From an uncultured Flavobacteriales bacterium (lineage in GTDB: Bacteria; Bacteroidota; Bacteroidia; Flavobacteriales_G; Salibacteraceae), in contig CAJXZP010000018.1 in assembly GCA_913062955.1 (NCBI GenBank), forward strand, positions 1 through 62,030: a stretch of DNA of 62,030 nt, read 5' to 3'. Within the stretch, counting starts at the first letter, position 1. Each line of letters opens with the position of its first letter. The notes below the pieces were generated by a model. That model had not been told where the DNA came from. It saw nothing but the letters and a program-made list of their open reading frames with translations, and did not search any database. A program made the translations under genes and the position numbers. Of the stretch, positions 18,427 to 26,945 are shown one piece after another.

Positions 18427-19469
18427 AATTGTATATGCTTAATATCTTCTTGAGCCTGTTTAAAATCTTCATGCTTACCAATATCCAACCAATATTGACG
18501 CATTGGGAAAGAAATCAATTTCCCTCCCTCCTTTATTAACTGCTCCATCAAATCAGTCGCGTTAAAAAAAGTATTAGCAGGGATTTTATTTAACACCGCT
18601 CTTTTCACCAAATAAATACCTCCATTAGAATAATAGGTATAGGTAGGTTTTTCTTTAAATGAAATTACATGGTTATTACTTGTTTCCATTACAGCATAGG
18701 GAATATTTACATGGTAAGGAATAGTCACAACTGACATGTCTGCACCTTTGTCAATAAAATCTAAAAAGAAGTCTTCGTAATCCAAATTAGTCAAAATATC
18801 AGAATTTGTGATTAATACATAATCATGCTTAAAATCACTAATTTTACTCAGCGCACCTATTGTTCCCAATGGTTCGGTTTCCCACACATATTGCATATTT
18901 ATTCCTCTACTCGCTCCATCAGCAAAATGAGATTCTAATTGTTCTCCTAAAAAACGAACAGATAGCCAATAGTCATCTACACCAAATTTTCGTAATCGAT
19001 CAACATTATGATCAATAATAGCTTTACCTCCCACCTTTAACAATGGCTTAGGAGTGGTATTCGTTAATGGTTTTAATCGTGAACCTAATCCACCTGCCAT
19101 GATCACTGCATCAACAGGCAAATACGATTTTTGAAACCTAAAATTCAACACATTAATAACAACCTTATTGGAATCCAGTATTGGTATTATCCTAAAAAGA
19201 TTATCTCTTAATGCAATTATTTCATCAATACTATAATTCCCCTTAATAATATATTTTGGATTCTCCTTCATGAAAGCCACCACGGTATCAGTCATTGTTA
19301 AGTTCCGTAAAAACCCCCTCCTAACATCTCCATCTGTTAAACTACCAATTAATTGCCCCTCATTATTTACAGCAAATAAAATAGCATCAATGGCTAATTT
19401 ATCGAGTTTTTCCAAAGCCGCTTTTATTGGCGCATCAACCAATATTAAATACTCACTATAATGTCTCAT
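18423..19469 (-). CDS. ptmE: CBS-domain nucleotidyltransferase, PtmE-like (GDP-glucosamine forming)
   Basis: Protein of 348 residues with two N-terminal CBS motifs (roughly 1-115, including FAVNNEGQLIGSLTDGDVRRG) joined to a sugar-1-phosphate nucleotidyltransferase domain (VIMAGGLGSRLKPLTNTTPKPLL from about 122). This layout is that of Campylobacter PtmE, which makes GDP-GlcN to start the legionaminic acid route. The gene order with LegF, LegG and LegI supports the same role. It overlaps the LegG gene by 14 bases and LegF by 4. The CBS pair may sense nucleotides. GDP specificity is by analogy. Confidence 0.85.
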   Translation of the reverse strand: MRHYSEYLILVDAPIKAALEKLDKLAIDAILFAVNNEGQLIGSLTDGDVRRGFLRNLTMTDTVVAFMKENPKYIIKGNYSIDEIIALRDNLFRIIPILDSNKVVINVLNFRFQKSYLPVDAVIMAGGLGSRLKPLTNTTPKPLLKVGGKAIIDHNVDRLRKFGVDDYWLSVRFLGEQLESHFADGASRGINMQYVWETEPLGTIGALSKISDFKHDYVLITNSDILTNLDYEDFFLDFIDKGADMSVVTIPYHVNIPYAVMETSNNHVISFKEKPTYTYYSNGGIYLVKRAVLNKIPANTFFNATDLMEQLIKEGGKLISFPMRQYWLDIGKHEDFKQAQEDIKHIQF

Positions 19470-20583
19470 CTACAAGAATTTTTAATATTTTTTCTGCAGT
19501 ACCTTCTTGACTATATTTATTGCTACCAAGATACCTTCCATTTTCAACAGCTTGTTGAACACTCATCAATATATCACCTTCACTAAACTCACAATTAATC
19601 ACATTGTCACTTTGTAACCTTCCCTTTTGCCTATCTCCAACATTAAGTACATATTTACCAAATGTAGCCGCCTCCAGAATTCCACTTGACGTATTACCTA
19701 ATAGGAATTCGCAAGAGTTCATAGCCGAAAAATAATTTTCCTTTCCAAAACTTGTTACCACAGAAATATTTTCAGGATGATTAATCTTAAGCTGTTTAGC
19801 AACGTCTCTATACAAGCTTCCCATTGTATCAGCATTTGCTAATGTAATTACAATATGAAAATTCGCACAAATTTTGCTTAAAGTAAATAACAGGATTTTA
19901 CAAAAGCCCGTATTTTTCTCAAACCCAACAGTTTCAGGATGAAAAGTAGTTAAAATAAACTTCTTTTTCGGGATGTTAAATTTTTCACAAACACTAGTCC
20001 AATCTGGTAAACTATTTATCTCTAGACCATCCAAACTCAAAGCTCCCACGTTGTAAATTTTATCAGAGCAACCTATTAACTGAATTAATTTATCTTTAAA
20101 TATATCCGCAGCGACAAAATGAAGCTTTGATGCTAACGATATTTGGTGCCGATAAATATTATCAATTGCCCCAAGAGTAGTTTCACCTCCGTGTATATGC
20201 GCAAAATTGACAGTAAACGGAATACCAGATTGAACAGCTGCACTCATTTCAAAACGATCTCCAAGAGCTAGTACCCAATCATAACTATTCTCAGCCCAAT
20301 AACTTCCAAAGTTTTTAATTAACTCCCCATATCCAATAGTAATATTTTCAACAGAGTCACCATCAGGCATCCCTTCAATAATATCTATTCTCTTATATTT
20401 ATCATTACGAATAAATTCTAAAGTATTTCCGTGTTTATCTAGTAAATGCATCCCATATGCAATTATTACTAAGTCAAAACGATTATCATTATTTAATAAA
20501 CTCAACAAGGGTTGATAAATTCCATAGTCGGCTCTTGAACTTGTCAATACTCCAAGTCGCACCCTATTATTAAGAGAAATCAT
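19456..20583 (-). CDS. legG: Hydrolysing NDP-HexNAc 2-epimerase (NeuC/LegG-type)
   Basis: Protein of 375 residues with the NeuC opening RLGVLTSSRADYGIYQPLL, VLALGDRFEMSAA, FAHIHGGETTLGAIDN, FILTTFHPET and FLLGNTSSGILEAATFGKYVLNVGDRQKGR. The enzyme removes the nucleotide and inverts C2, giving a free 2,4-diamido-mannose-type sugar for condensation by the synthase. It sits between the NeuB-type synthase (14-base overlap) and the PtmE-like gene (14-base overlap). In a legionaminic route its substrate would be a GDP- or UDP-2,4-diamido-6-deoxyglucose. Confidence 0.88.
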   Translation of the reverse strand: MISLNNRVRLGVLTSSRADYGIYQPLLSLLNNDNRFDLVIIAYGMHLLDKHGNTLEFIRNDKYKRIDIIEGMPDGDSVENITIGYGELIKNFGSYWAENSYDWVLALGDRFEMSAAVQSGIPFTVNFAHIHGGETTLGAIDNIYRHQISLASKLHFVAADIFKDKLIQLIGCSDKIYNVGALSLDGLEINSLPDWTSVCEKFNIPKKKFILTTFHPETVGFEKNTGFCKILLFTLSKICANFHIVITLANADTMGSLYRDVAKQLKINHPENISVVTSFGKENYFSAMNSCEFLLGNTSSGILEAATFGKYVLNVGDRQKGRLQSDNVINCEFSEGDILMSVQQAVENGRYLGSNKYSQEGTAEKILKILVDETL

Positions 20584-21595
20584 TTAATGATATTTGAGTA
20601 AGTGCTAGTACATTTTTATTAAGTTTCTTTCCATAAAGAGAGTTAATTACCATTGGAGAAACTCCATTCCCTGGTCGCAATGCAACCAAAGATGCGGAGT
20701 TAATAATCTCTCCTTCTAATAAACCTTTAGAATAATGCAAACTTTTTCTTGCTATGCTCAAATTTTTCATCTCACTCTCTGAAACTTGTTTCTTTCCATT
20801 CCCGCTAATTGCCTTTTCTATATTACGAATAGCCTTGACCATTTCTTTAAGTTCATCAGGTTCTAATGAAGCCTTATGATCTGGACCAGGTAAACTCCTA
20901 TCTAAAGTAAAGTGTTTTTCGATAATCTTAGCTCCAAGGGCCACCGCAGCAACAGGAACTTCAATACCTAATGTATGATCTGAATAACCAATACCGACAT
21001 TATATTTAAACCCTATGGTATTCATTGCTTTCAGGTTAACATCTATCATAGGAGTTGGATACTCGGTATTACAATGTAATACGGAAATTTCCTTTAAACT
21101 TAACCCCTCAGATGTAAGTACTTCTAATGCATCTCCTATCTCAATTATGGTAGACATTCCTGTGGATAAAATAACCGGTTTCTTAAACCCTGCCAATTTT
21201 TTTAGATACGGATAATTGGTGATTTCTCCACTCGGTATCTTATACATTTCAAAACCTAGATTCTTTAAAAAATCTAATCCATCAATGTCAAAAGCAGTAG
21301 AAAAGAAAGAAATATCCTTGCTGTTACAATAATCTATCAAAGTCAAGTGGTCCTCGTAACTTAACTCCAGCTTTTTAAGCATCTGATATTGAGTATCCTC
21401 CTCACCAGACATATTTGCAATTTGATATTCTGCTTTTTTTGCTACACGACTAACCAATTTATCTGCCGTAAAAGACTGAAATTTAACAAAGTCAACTCCG
21501 GCATCACACGCAACATCAATTAACCTTTTCGCTGAATTCATGTCCCCGTTATGATTAACTCCCGCTTCAGCTATAATTATTACTTTATTCCTCAT
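20570..21595 (-). CDS. legI: Nonulosonic acid synthase (LegI/NeuB-type)
   Basis: NeuB-family synthase of 341 residues that condenses the free six-carbon sugar with phosphoenolpyruvate. VIIIAEAGVNHNGDMNSAKRLIDVA opens the TIM barrel. VKFQSFTADKLV, MYKIPSGEITNYPYLKKL, VILSTGMSTI and IGYSDHTLGIEVPVAAVALGA, with EKHFTLDRSLPGPDHKASLEP, are the PEP and metal regions. The C-terminal antifreeze-like (SAF) domain spans about 280-341 (ARKSLHYSKGLLEGEII). It is clearly different from the PseI-type paralogue at 50939-51976. It overlaps the formyltransferase gene by 4 bases. Confidence 0.9.
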   Translation of the reverse strand: MRNKVIIIAEAGVNHNGDMNSAKRLIDVACDAGVDFVKFQSFTADKLVSRVAKKAEYQIANMSGEEDTQYQMLKKLELSYEDHLTLIDYCNSKDISFFSTAFDIDGLDFLKNLGFEMYKIPSGEITNYPYLKKLAGFKKPVILSTGMSTIIEIGDALEVLTSEGLSLKEISVLHCNTEYPTPMIDVNLKAMNTIGFKYNVGIGYSDHTLGIEVPVAAVALGAKIIEKHFTLDRSLPGPDHKASLEPDELKEMVKAIRNIEKAISGNGKKQVSESEMKNLSIARKSLHYSKGLLEGEIINSASLVALRPGNGVSPMVINSLYGKKLNKNVLALTQISLNDFS

Positions 21596-22479
21596 CCTAA
21601 TTTATCCCCTACCTTTAAAGTTGTATCCACCTCTAGTAATTCAATAAATGAATCCTTAGTCTTAACTAAATAACCATTGACCGTTTTCTCAATAATTTGT
21701 CCAGCTGTATTCATATATGAAGGCGCCTGAGATATAAACCTAGCTTTGTTAATTTTCACTTCATGCCCATTTATATATGATCTCGCAATAGGTCCAGGTG
21801 TACAAATTGATCTAATAAAATTAAATATTTCTCTTGAACTTTGATTCCAATTAATAATTTCATCACCTACCCCTCTACCACCACAATAAAACCCAATAGG
21901 GTGAATGGTGTTTTGCTTTACCCTATCGTACTTTCCTATTTGAATATTTTTCACCGCATCGTACAATATTTTAGCACACTCTACAAAAGCCATTTTCAGT
22001 AAAGTTTCGTATGTATCTGAATCCGATATATTGAAGGTTCTTTGAAGAATAATATCACCTGTATCGATTCCTTCGTCAATGTAATGTACCGTAATACCAA
22101 ATTCCTTCTCATCATTTATCAATACCCAATTTAAGATATTTCTACCTCTGTAGAAAGGGAGTTTTCCAGCATGACAATTAATGGTTTTTAATTTAGGGAG
22201 ATTGATTATTTCATTTTTAAATATCTGGTTAAAACTCATAGAAATGAATAAATCACAATCATATTTTAATGCTTTTTGGTAGAATTCAACCGAATTAATT
22301 TTTATCGGACATAAATAATCAATGTCATATTTTTCTGAATATTTTTTTAGCGTTTCATCCTTTGTGTCTGTCCGTGGCACAATAAACTCTATTGATATTG
22401 TTGAATCTTTAATTAACAATTCAAACGCAGCATGGGACCATGGCCCATCAGCGAAATAACCTATTTTTAATTTATCCAT
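21592..22479 (-). CDS. Sugar N-formyltransferase (methionyl-tRNA formyltransferase fold)
   Basis: Protein of 295 residues. The catalytic triad of folate-dependent formyltransferases is visible: N101 and H103 in TINCHAGKLPFYRGRN, and D139 in DEGIDTGDIIL. The C-terminal part (from about 200) resembles an Fmt C-terminal barrel-like region (CTPGPIARSYINGHEVKI, then GDKLG at the end). It is too short and too different for tRNA formylation and belongs with WbkC/QdtF/FdtF-like sugar enzymes. It occupies the place where LegH acetyltransferase is expected, between the LegC aminotransferase and LegI. N-formylation of the 4-amino group of the precursor is the straightforward reading. Confidence 0.85.
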   Translation of the reverse strand: MDKLKIGYFADGPWSHAAFELLIKDSTISIEFIVPRTDTKDETLKKYSEKYDIDYLCPIKINSVEFYQKALKYDCDLFISMSFNQIFKNEIINLPKLKTINCHAGKLPFYRGRNILNWVLINDEKEFGITVHYIDEGIDTGDIILQRTFNISDSDTYETLLKMAFVECAKILYDAVKNIQIGKYDRVKQNTIHPIGFYCGGRGVGDEIINWNQSSREIFNFIRSICTPGPIARSYINGHEVKINKARFISQAPSYMNTAGQIIEKTVNGYLVKTKDSFIELLEVDTTLKVGDKLG

Positions 22480-22488
22480 TTACCCTCA

Positions 22489-23652
22489 TTAATTAATCAC
22501 CCCACTAGAAATATTCACGACCCGATCTGCTAGCCATTCTGAATTAGATAAATCGGCTTTCGGTGAGGTTTTAAACATCTCTAGCCTATTCATTAACTCC
22601 CAAATAGGTCGTGTCATTACACCTTGAGCATTGGTAAAGTCCAAGAACGCTTCACGTTCTACTCTATTTTTTAACAAAACCGCGTTTAACCAATAATTTG
22701 CTCTAGTATTTTCATTTTCAGTTACAAATTCAATATCACTACCTTCAAAAAAGGCTTTATATTTAGAAGCTAAGATACGCTTACGATTTAAGATATCTTC
22801 CAATTGTTCCATTTGGGCTACCCCAAGAGCAGCAGCTAAATTTGTAAGACGGTAATTATATCCTATTTCATCATGAATATAATTCCATTTATGGGGAACT
22901 TTAGCTGTGGTGGTAAGATGCTTAGCTCTTTTGGCAATTTCCTCATTATTAGTCAAAATCATTCCACCACCACCTGTAGTAATCGTTTTATTGCCGTTAA
23001 AACTAAGTGTACCTATTTCAGCAAAGGTACCCGTATGTTGTCCATTTCGATAACTTCCCAGACTTTCAGCAGCATCCTCAATAACTACAATATTGAACTC
23101 CCCACAAACCTGTATTATTTCTTCTATTCGAACCGGATGACCAAAAGTATGCATTGGAATACATGCCGTAACAAAATTCCCCGTTACATTATTCAAAGGT
23201 TGAATTTTATTGGTTTGACTATTTAATTTCTGAGTAGTGTTTTCTGTCAAGAACTGTTTTAATGACACTGGAGACATTCCCATAGTATCTTTATCTACAT
23301 CTACAAAAACGGGTGTTGCGTGACAATATGAAATTGCATTTGCGGTAGAAATAAATGTTAACGCTTGAGTAATCACTTCGTCTTTAGGTTTTACATTAGC
23401 TAAAATTAACGCCATGTGTAAAGCTGCAGTTCCATTTACCGCTGCAATAGCATACTTTGAACCCGTAAACTCAGCCATCATTTCTTCAAACTGATTTACA
23501 AATTTACCTACGCTAGAAACAAAGGTAGAGTCTATACACTCATTTAGATACTTCTTCTCATTCCCTCCAAATATTGGAGGATGTAATGGTATAAAATCTT
23601 CGGTATTATCGTAGATATCCCTAACAAATTTCACAAAACTCAGGTTGCTCAT
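22489..23652 (-). CDS. legC: LegC-type aminotransferase
   Basis: DegT-family PLP aminotransferase of 387 residues. The N-terminus IPLHPPIFGGNEKKYLNECIDS and TFVSSVGKFVNQFE is the LegC signature. SFNGNKTITTGGGGMILTNN contains the PLP lysine. It should aminate C4 of an NDP-4-keto-6-deoxy-GlcNAc. It immediately precedes the formyltransferase in transcription order and follows an SDR gene with no gap (start 23652, neighbour stop 23653), so dehydration, amination and formylation would be encoded in sequence. Confidence 0.88.
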   Translation of the reverse strand: MSNLSFVKFVRDIYDNTEDFIPLHPPIFGGNEKKYLNECIDSTFVSSVGKFVNQFEEMMAEFTGSKYAIAAVNGTAALHMALILANVKPKDEVITQALTFISTANAISYCHATPVFVDVDKDTMGMSPVSLKQFLTENTTQKLNSQTNKIQPLNNVTGNFVTACIPMHTFGHPVRIEEIIQVCGEFNIVVIEDAAESLGSYRNGQHTGTFAEIGTLSFNGNKTITTGGGGMILTNNEEIAKRAKHLTTTAKVPHKWNYIHDEIGYNYRLTNLAAALGVAQMEQLEDILNRKRILASKYKAFFEGSDIEFVTENENTRANYWLNAVLLKNRVEREAFLDFTNAQGVMTRPIWELMNRLEMFKTSPKADLSNSEWLADRVVNISSGVIN

Positions 23653-24627
23653 TTAAATATTTTTATATTTAGAATCATCCGGATTATTAAAAAAGCCTTC
23701 CTCAACAGATTGCTTAATTTGTTTAATACCATCTGGAACAGTCATTTGAATTTTAAAACCAAGAACTTTTTCAATTTTATCACAGTTTACTCGGTAATCC
23801 CGAGGGTCCTCATCTCTTTTAACGTATTTAATAACAGCATCAGGAATTACCTTCACAATCTCATTCACTAACATTTGCTTCGTATAGTTTTCATTAGTAG
23901 AACCAACATTAAATACATCCCAAGCCACTTTGCTTTCTTCTGCTTCTATTGCAAAAACTATTGAACGTGCTAAATCTAAAACGTGACAATATGGTCTCCA
24001 AAATTGCTCTCCAAAAATGACTAATTCTCTTTTAAGTGCAAGTTCTTTAGTAAATTCATTTACCGTTAAATCAAACCTTGGTCTTCTAGACAAACCATAT
24101 ACGGTAGAAAATCTCAATCTTACAGGTTTACACACATTTGTTCTAGGCTGTTCTACCAGGAACTGCTCGAATTGAACCTTTGTTTCCGCATATAAAGATA
24201 CGGGGCTTAGATCCCCCGTCTCGGTTAAAAATGCTTCAGGGTCTGCCATTTTCCCATACGTACTACATGTGGATGCAAAAACAAACCTCTTAACTCCCAT
24301 TTCTTCTGATAATCGGTAAGTATCGTAACTAGCTTCAAGATTAACAGCATTCGTTAAATCCTTATCAATGGCACATGCTGGATCACCAACAATACCTGCC
24401 AAATGTGCTACTGCATCCATTCCCTGAATAGCTCTTCTTTGAATCTCAACATCACGAATATCTCCTTTAATAAATTCAAAATTTGGGTTATTAAATAAAT
24501 CTACGATAGCCTCACCTCCGAAACTTAAATTATCCAATACTCGAACAAAATATCCCTTATCAAGAAGTAATTGAACTAATGTAGAGCCAATATATCCTGC
24601 TCCGCCTGTAACTAAAACCTTTTTCAT
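23653..24627 (-). CDS. NAD-dependent SDR epimerase/dehydratase, probable 4,6-dehydratase of the nonulosonate branch
   Basis: Extended SDR of 324 residues. KKVLVTGGAGYIGSTL is the NAD fold, LAGIVGDPACA follows, STCSTYGK carries the catalytic Ser/Thr region and YAETK the Tyr-Lys pair, then FSTVYGLSRRPRFDLTVN. It does not look like canonical LegB (which opens VTGADGFIGSHL), but it is the only dehydratase-type gene directly beside LegC. The 4,6-dehydratase role is therefore positional inference; a 4-epimerase is the alternative. It starts the tight nonulosonate block; the 78 bases upstream separate it from the fucose synthase remnant. Confidence 0.65.
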   Translation of the reverse strand: MKKVLVTGGAGYIGSTLVQLLLDKGYFVRVLDNLSFGGEAIVDLFNNPNFEFIKGDIRDVEIQRRAIQGMDAVAHLAGIVGDPACAIDKDLTNAVNLEASYDTYRLSEEMGVKRFVFASTCSTYGKMADPEAFLTETGDLSPVSLYAETKVQFEQFLVEQPRTNVCKPVRLRFSTVYGLSRRPRFDLTVNEFTKELALKRELVIFGEQFWRPYCHVLDLARSIVFAIEAEESKVAWDVFNVGSTNENYTKQMLVNEIVKVIPDAVIKYVKRDEDPRDYRVNCDKIEKVLGFKIQMTVPDGIKQIKQSVEEGFFNNPDDSKYKNI

Positions 24628-24705
24628 ATTTCTATTTAATTTAAATTTTCACTCTGCGCATTTTTTCATTTATAGCCTACCAAAGATGAATAACTTTGCA
24701 AAACC

Positions 24706-25380
24706 CTATACTTCTACTACCCTAGTATACCAACTATACATTTTTTGAATTCCTTCATCCAATTCAATTTTGTATTTCCAACCTAAAGCATTCAATTTAC
24801 TTGAGTCAGTCAACTTACGCATAGCTCCGTCTGGTTTACTACTATTAAAAAACAAACCTCCTTTAAATCCTATAGTTTTCTTAATTGTTTTCGCCAATTC
24901 CTCAATAGCAATCTCTTTACCGGTACCAATGTTAATATGAGTATTTACTATTTGATTCTTATTACGGGATAATTCCTGTTTTTTTTCAACAATATCTTTG
25001 AAATTTATATTCTCCATCAAATGAATACAAGCATCTGCCATATCCTCACTCCACAAAAATTCTCGCATGGGTTTACCCGTACCCCACACTTCAACTTCGC
25101 TCAGTGTTCCTTCCTCTTCGCTACGTATTATTCGAAGTCCATATTTTGAAAAAACATCCAATATTTCTTTTTCTGAACTAGAACCATTTACTCGTCCAAT
25201 AGGAAGTATATCCAAATCTTTTCTAATTGCTTCCCAATCGTTATTTTCTAACGCTTTACCCAAATGCATTTTCCTTAATAATGCAGGTAACACATGTGAT
25301 TTATCTAAATCAAAATTATCATTAGGTCCATACAAATTGGTGGGCTGTACCGCAATAAAATTTCATTCTAATTTTTCAGA
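24706..25380 (-). pseudogene. fcl: GDP-L-fucose synthase remnant (N-terminal third missing)
   Basis: The open frame covers the last two thirds of a GDP-4-keto-6-deoxymannose epimerase-reductase: PTNLYGPNDNFDLDKSHVLP, then WGTGKPMREFLWSEDMADAC, THINIGTGKEI and LGWKYKIELDEGI. The NAD-binding GxxGxxG and the YxxxK catalytic part are absent. Upstream of NFIAVQPTNLYG there is an in-frame TGA at 25363-25365 where a Trp codon would fit, and a TAG a few codons earlier. A TTG at 25335 could start a 209-residue protein, but it would lack the cofactor site. No gmd was found in the window. This is most likely a decaying leftover of a fucose branch. Confidence 0.8.
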
Positions 25381-25417
25381 TTCCTAGTCTATCCCATTTG
25401 AAAAAGCATCTACAGGA

Positions 25418-26398
25418 TTAATTTTTCAAATTTCTCCAATACCAATCAATGGCTTGTTCCAGTCCTGCTTTTAAACTATACTTAGGATCGTAACCTAAAG
25501 CCTTTTTTGCTTTATCAATAGAGGCTAAGGAATGCGGTATATCTCCTGCACGTAGCCCCCCGTATATCACCTTGACATTTGCAATATCTTTATCGTACGT
25601 GCTTAATAATCTTTTCAATTGAAACACTAATTCATTTAATGTAGCACGCATTCCAAATGCCGTATTATACACTTCATTAAGGGCATCTTCATTTTCAACA
25701 GCCAATGCGCGTAGATTCATTTCAATCACATTATCAATATATGTGAAATCACGCGAATATTCGCCATCTCCATTAATAACCGGACTTTCATGATTAATAA
25801 GTTGAGATACAAATTTTGGAATCACTGCCGCATAAGCCCCATTAGGATCTTGTCTACGTCCAAATACATTGAAGTATCGTAAACCTATAGTATCCAATCC
25901 ATAGGTTGTTTTGAAAACATCTGCGTATAATTCATTCACATATTTAGTTACTGCATAGGGTGATAAAGGTTTCCCAATATTATCTTCTACTTTAGGCAAA
26001 GCTTCGGAGTCCCCATAGGTGGATGAACTAGCCGCATAAACCATACGATTCACCCCTTCATCGCGTGCAGCAACTAACATATTTAAAAAACCTCCTACAT
26101 TCACATCATTCGTGGTAATAGGATCTTTTATAGATCGAGGCACACTCCCCAAAGCTGCTTGATGTAATACATAGTCACATCCTTTTACTGCTTTTTGGCA
26201 ATCTTCCAAATTACGAATATCCCCTTCCACTAAAGTGAAACGTATATCCGTTAAAAATGGCTCAATGTTATGTCGATGCCCTGTGGCGAAATTATCTAAA
26301 CAAACCACTTCATTATCTAATTCTAATAAAGCTTCACATAGATTGGTCCCGATGAAACCAGCACCTCCGGTAACGAGTATTTTTTTATTCTTTATCAC
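25418..26398 (-). CDS. wbpP: UDP-HexNAc C4-epimerase, WbpP/TviC-like
   Basis: SDR epimerase of 326 residues. [19 protein letters not shown] binds [18 protein letters not shown] is typical of the WbpP/TviC group, and [11 protein letters not shown] and [12 protein letters not shown] hold the Ser-Tyr-Lys triad. [21 protein letters not shown] follows. With the dehydrogenase at 26946-28211 it should interconvert UDP-GlcNAc(A) and UDP-GalNAc(A), as in Vi antigen synthesis. An IVP gene and two AT-rich repeat arrays lie between the two enzymes. Confidence 0.88.
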   Translation of the reverse strand: MIKNKKILVTGGAGFIGTNLCEALLELDNEVVCLDNFATGHRHNIEPFLTDIRFTLVEGDIRNLEDCQKAVKGCDYVLHQAALGSVPRSIKDPITTNDVNVGGFLNMLVAARDEGVNRMVYAASSSTYGDSEALPKVEDNIGKPLSPYAVTKYVNELYADVFKTTYGLDTIGLRYFNVFGRRQDPNGAYAAVIPKFVSQLINHESPVINGDGEYSRDFTYIDNVIEMNLRALAVENEDALNEVYNTAFGMRATLNELVFQLKRLLSTYDKDIANVKVIYGGLRAGDIPHSLASIDKAKKALGYDPKYSLKAGLEQAIDWYWRNLKN

Positions 26399-26406
26399 GT
26401 TGTTCT

Positions 26407-26551
26407 AATTATTAATTGTGAATGTTGAATATTGAATTATTAATTGTGAATGTTGAATGTTGAATGTTGAATGTTGAATTATTAATTGTGAATGTTGAAT
26501 ATTGAATTATTAATTGTGAATGTTGAATGTTGAATTATTAATTGTGAATTT
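26407..26551. repeat. Simple-repeat array, TTGAATGT/AATTATTAATTGTGAA type
   Basis: About 145 bases built from short words TTGAATGT, TTGAATAT and AATTATTAATTGTGAA, repeated with small changes. It sits directly past the stop of the IVP gene at 26555. Inverted copies of the same words lie on the other side of that gene (26908-26945). No coding potential and no CRISPR-like unique spacers. Confidence 0.85.
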
Positions 26552-26554
26552 GTT

Positions 26555-26902
26555 TTAGCCCCTTTGGGCAGACTTTACTATTGATGTTAGTAGCTTTATT
26601 AACTCTTCGGATTTACCTAACAATGTTTGAAATTCTGGGTCTAACATATCGGAATCATTTAATAACCTTAACCAGTAAAATGTTTCTCTTGCTTCTTTTG
26701 AAGAAATAGTCATTTTATGAATAAAGTCTTTTTTTGAAAATGCTGCTTGCGCCTCTTCAACATTGGCTCCTATTGATGTTCCCGAACGAACAATTTGTTT
26801 GGATAAAACATATTCTTTCTTACCAGTCAAGTTTTTATACAACTGTATAATATCTAAGCTAAATTGATACGATTTAACAACTATAATGTTTTCCTTACTC
26901 AT
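26555..26902 (-). CDS. Four-helix-bundle protein (23S rRNA-IVP/Avd-like family), copy 1
   Basis: Small all-helical protein of 115 residues of the 23S rRNA intervening-sequence protein family (PF05635), the fold shared with Avd of diversity-generating retroelements. Diagnostic stretches are VVKSYQFSLDIIQLYKNL, YVLSKQIVRSGTSIGANVEEAQAA and ETFYWLRLLNDSDML. The function is unknown; the family probably forms basic oligomers that bind nucleic acid. It lies between two sugar-nucleotide genes of the operon and is bordered on both sides by inverted simple-repeat arrays of one word family. Confidence 0.88.
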   Translation of the reverse strand: MSKENIIVVKSYQFSLDIIQLYKNLTGKKEYVLSKQIVRSGTSIGANVEEAQAAFSKKDFIHKMTISSKEARETFYWLRLLNDSDMLDPEFQTLLGKSEELIKLLTSIVKSAQRG

Positions 26903-26907
26903 TACCC

Positions 26908-26945
26908 CAATTCAACATTCACAATTCACAATTGAAAATTCAACA
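26908..26945. repeat. Inverted partner of the TTGAATGT-type array
   Basis: 38 bases of CAATTCAACATTCACAATTC-type sequence, the reverse complement of the words in 26407-26551. It fills the gap between the dehydrogenase stop and the IVP start. With the larger array it places the IVP gene between inverted repeats. Confidence 0.8.

Noticed and set aside
17728-24627. A Neu5Ac (sialic acid) pathway
   Set aside because: The PtmE-like CBS nucleotidyltransferase and LegC aminotransferase fit a 6-deoxy-diamino nonulosonate, not Neu5Ac.
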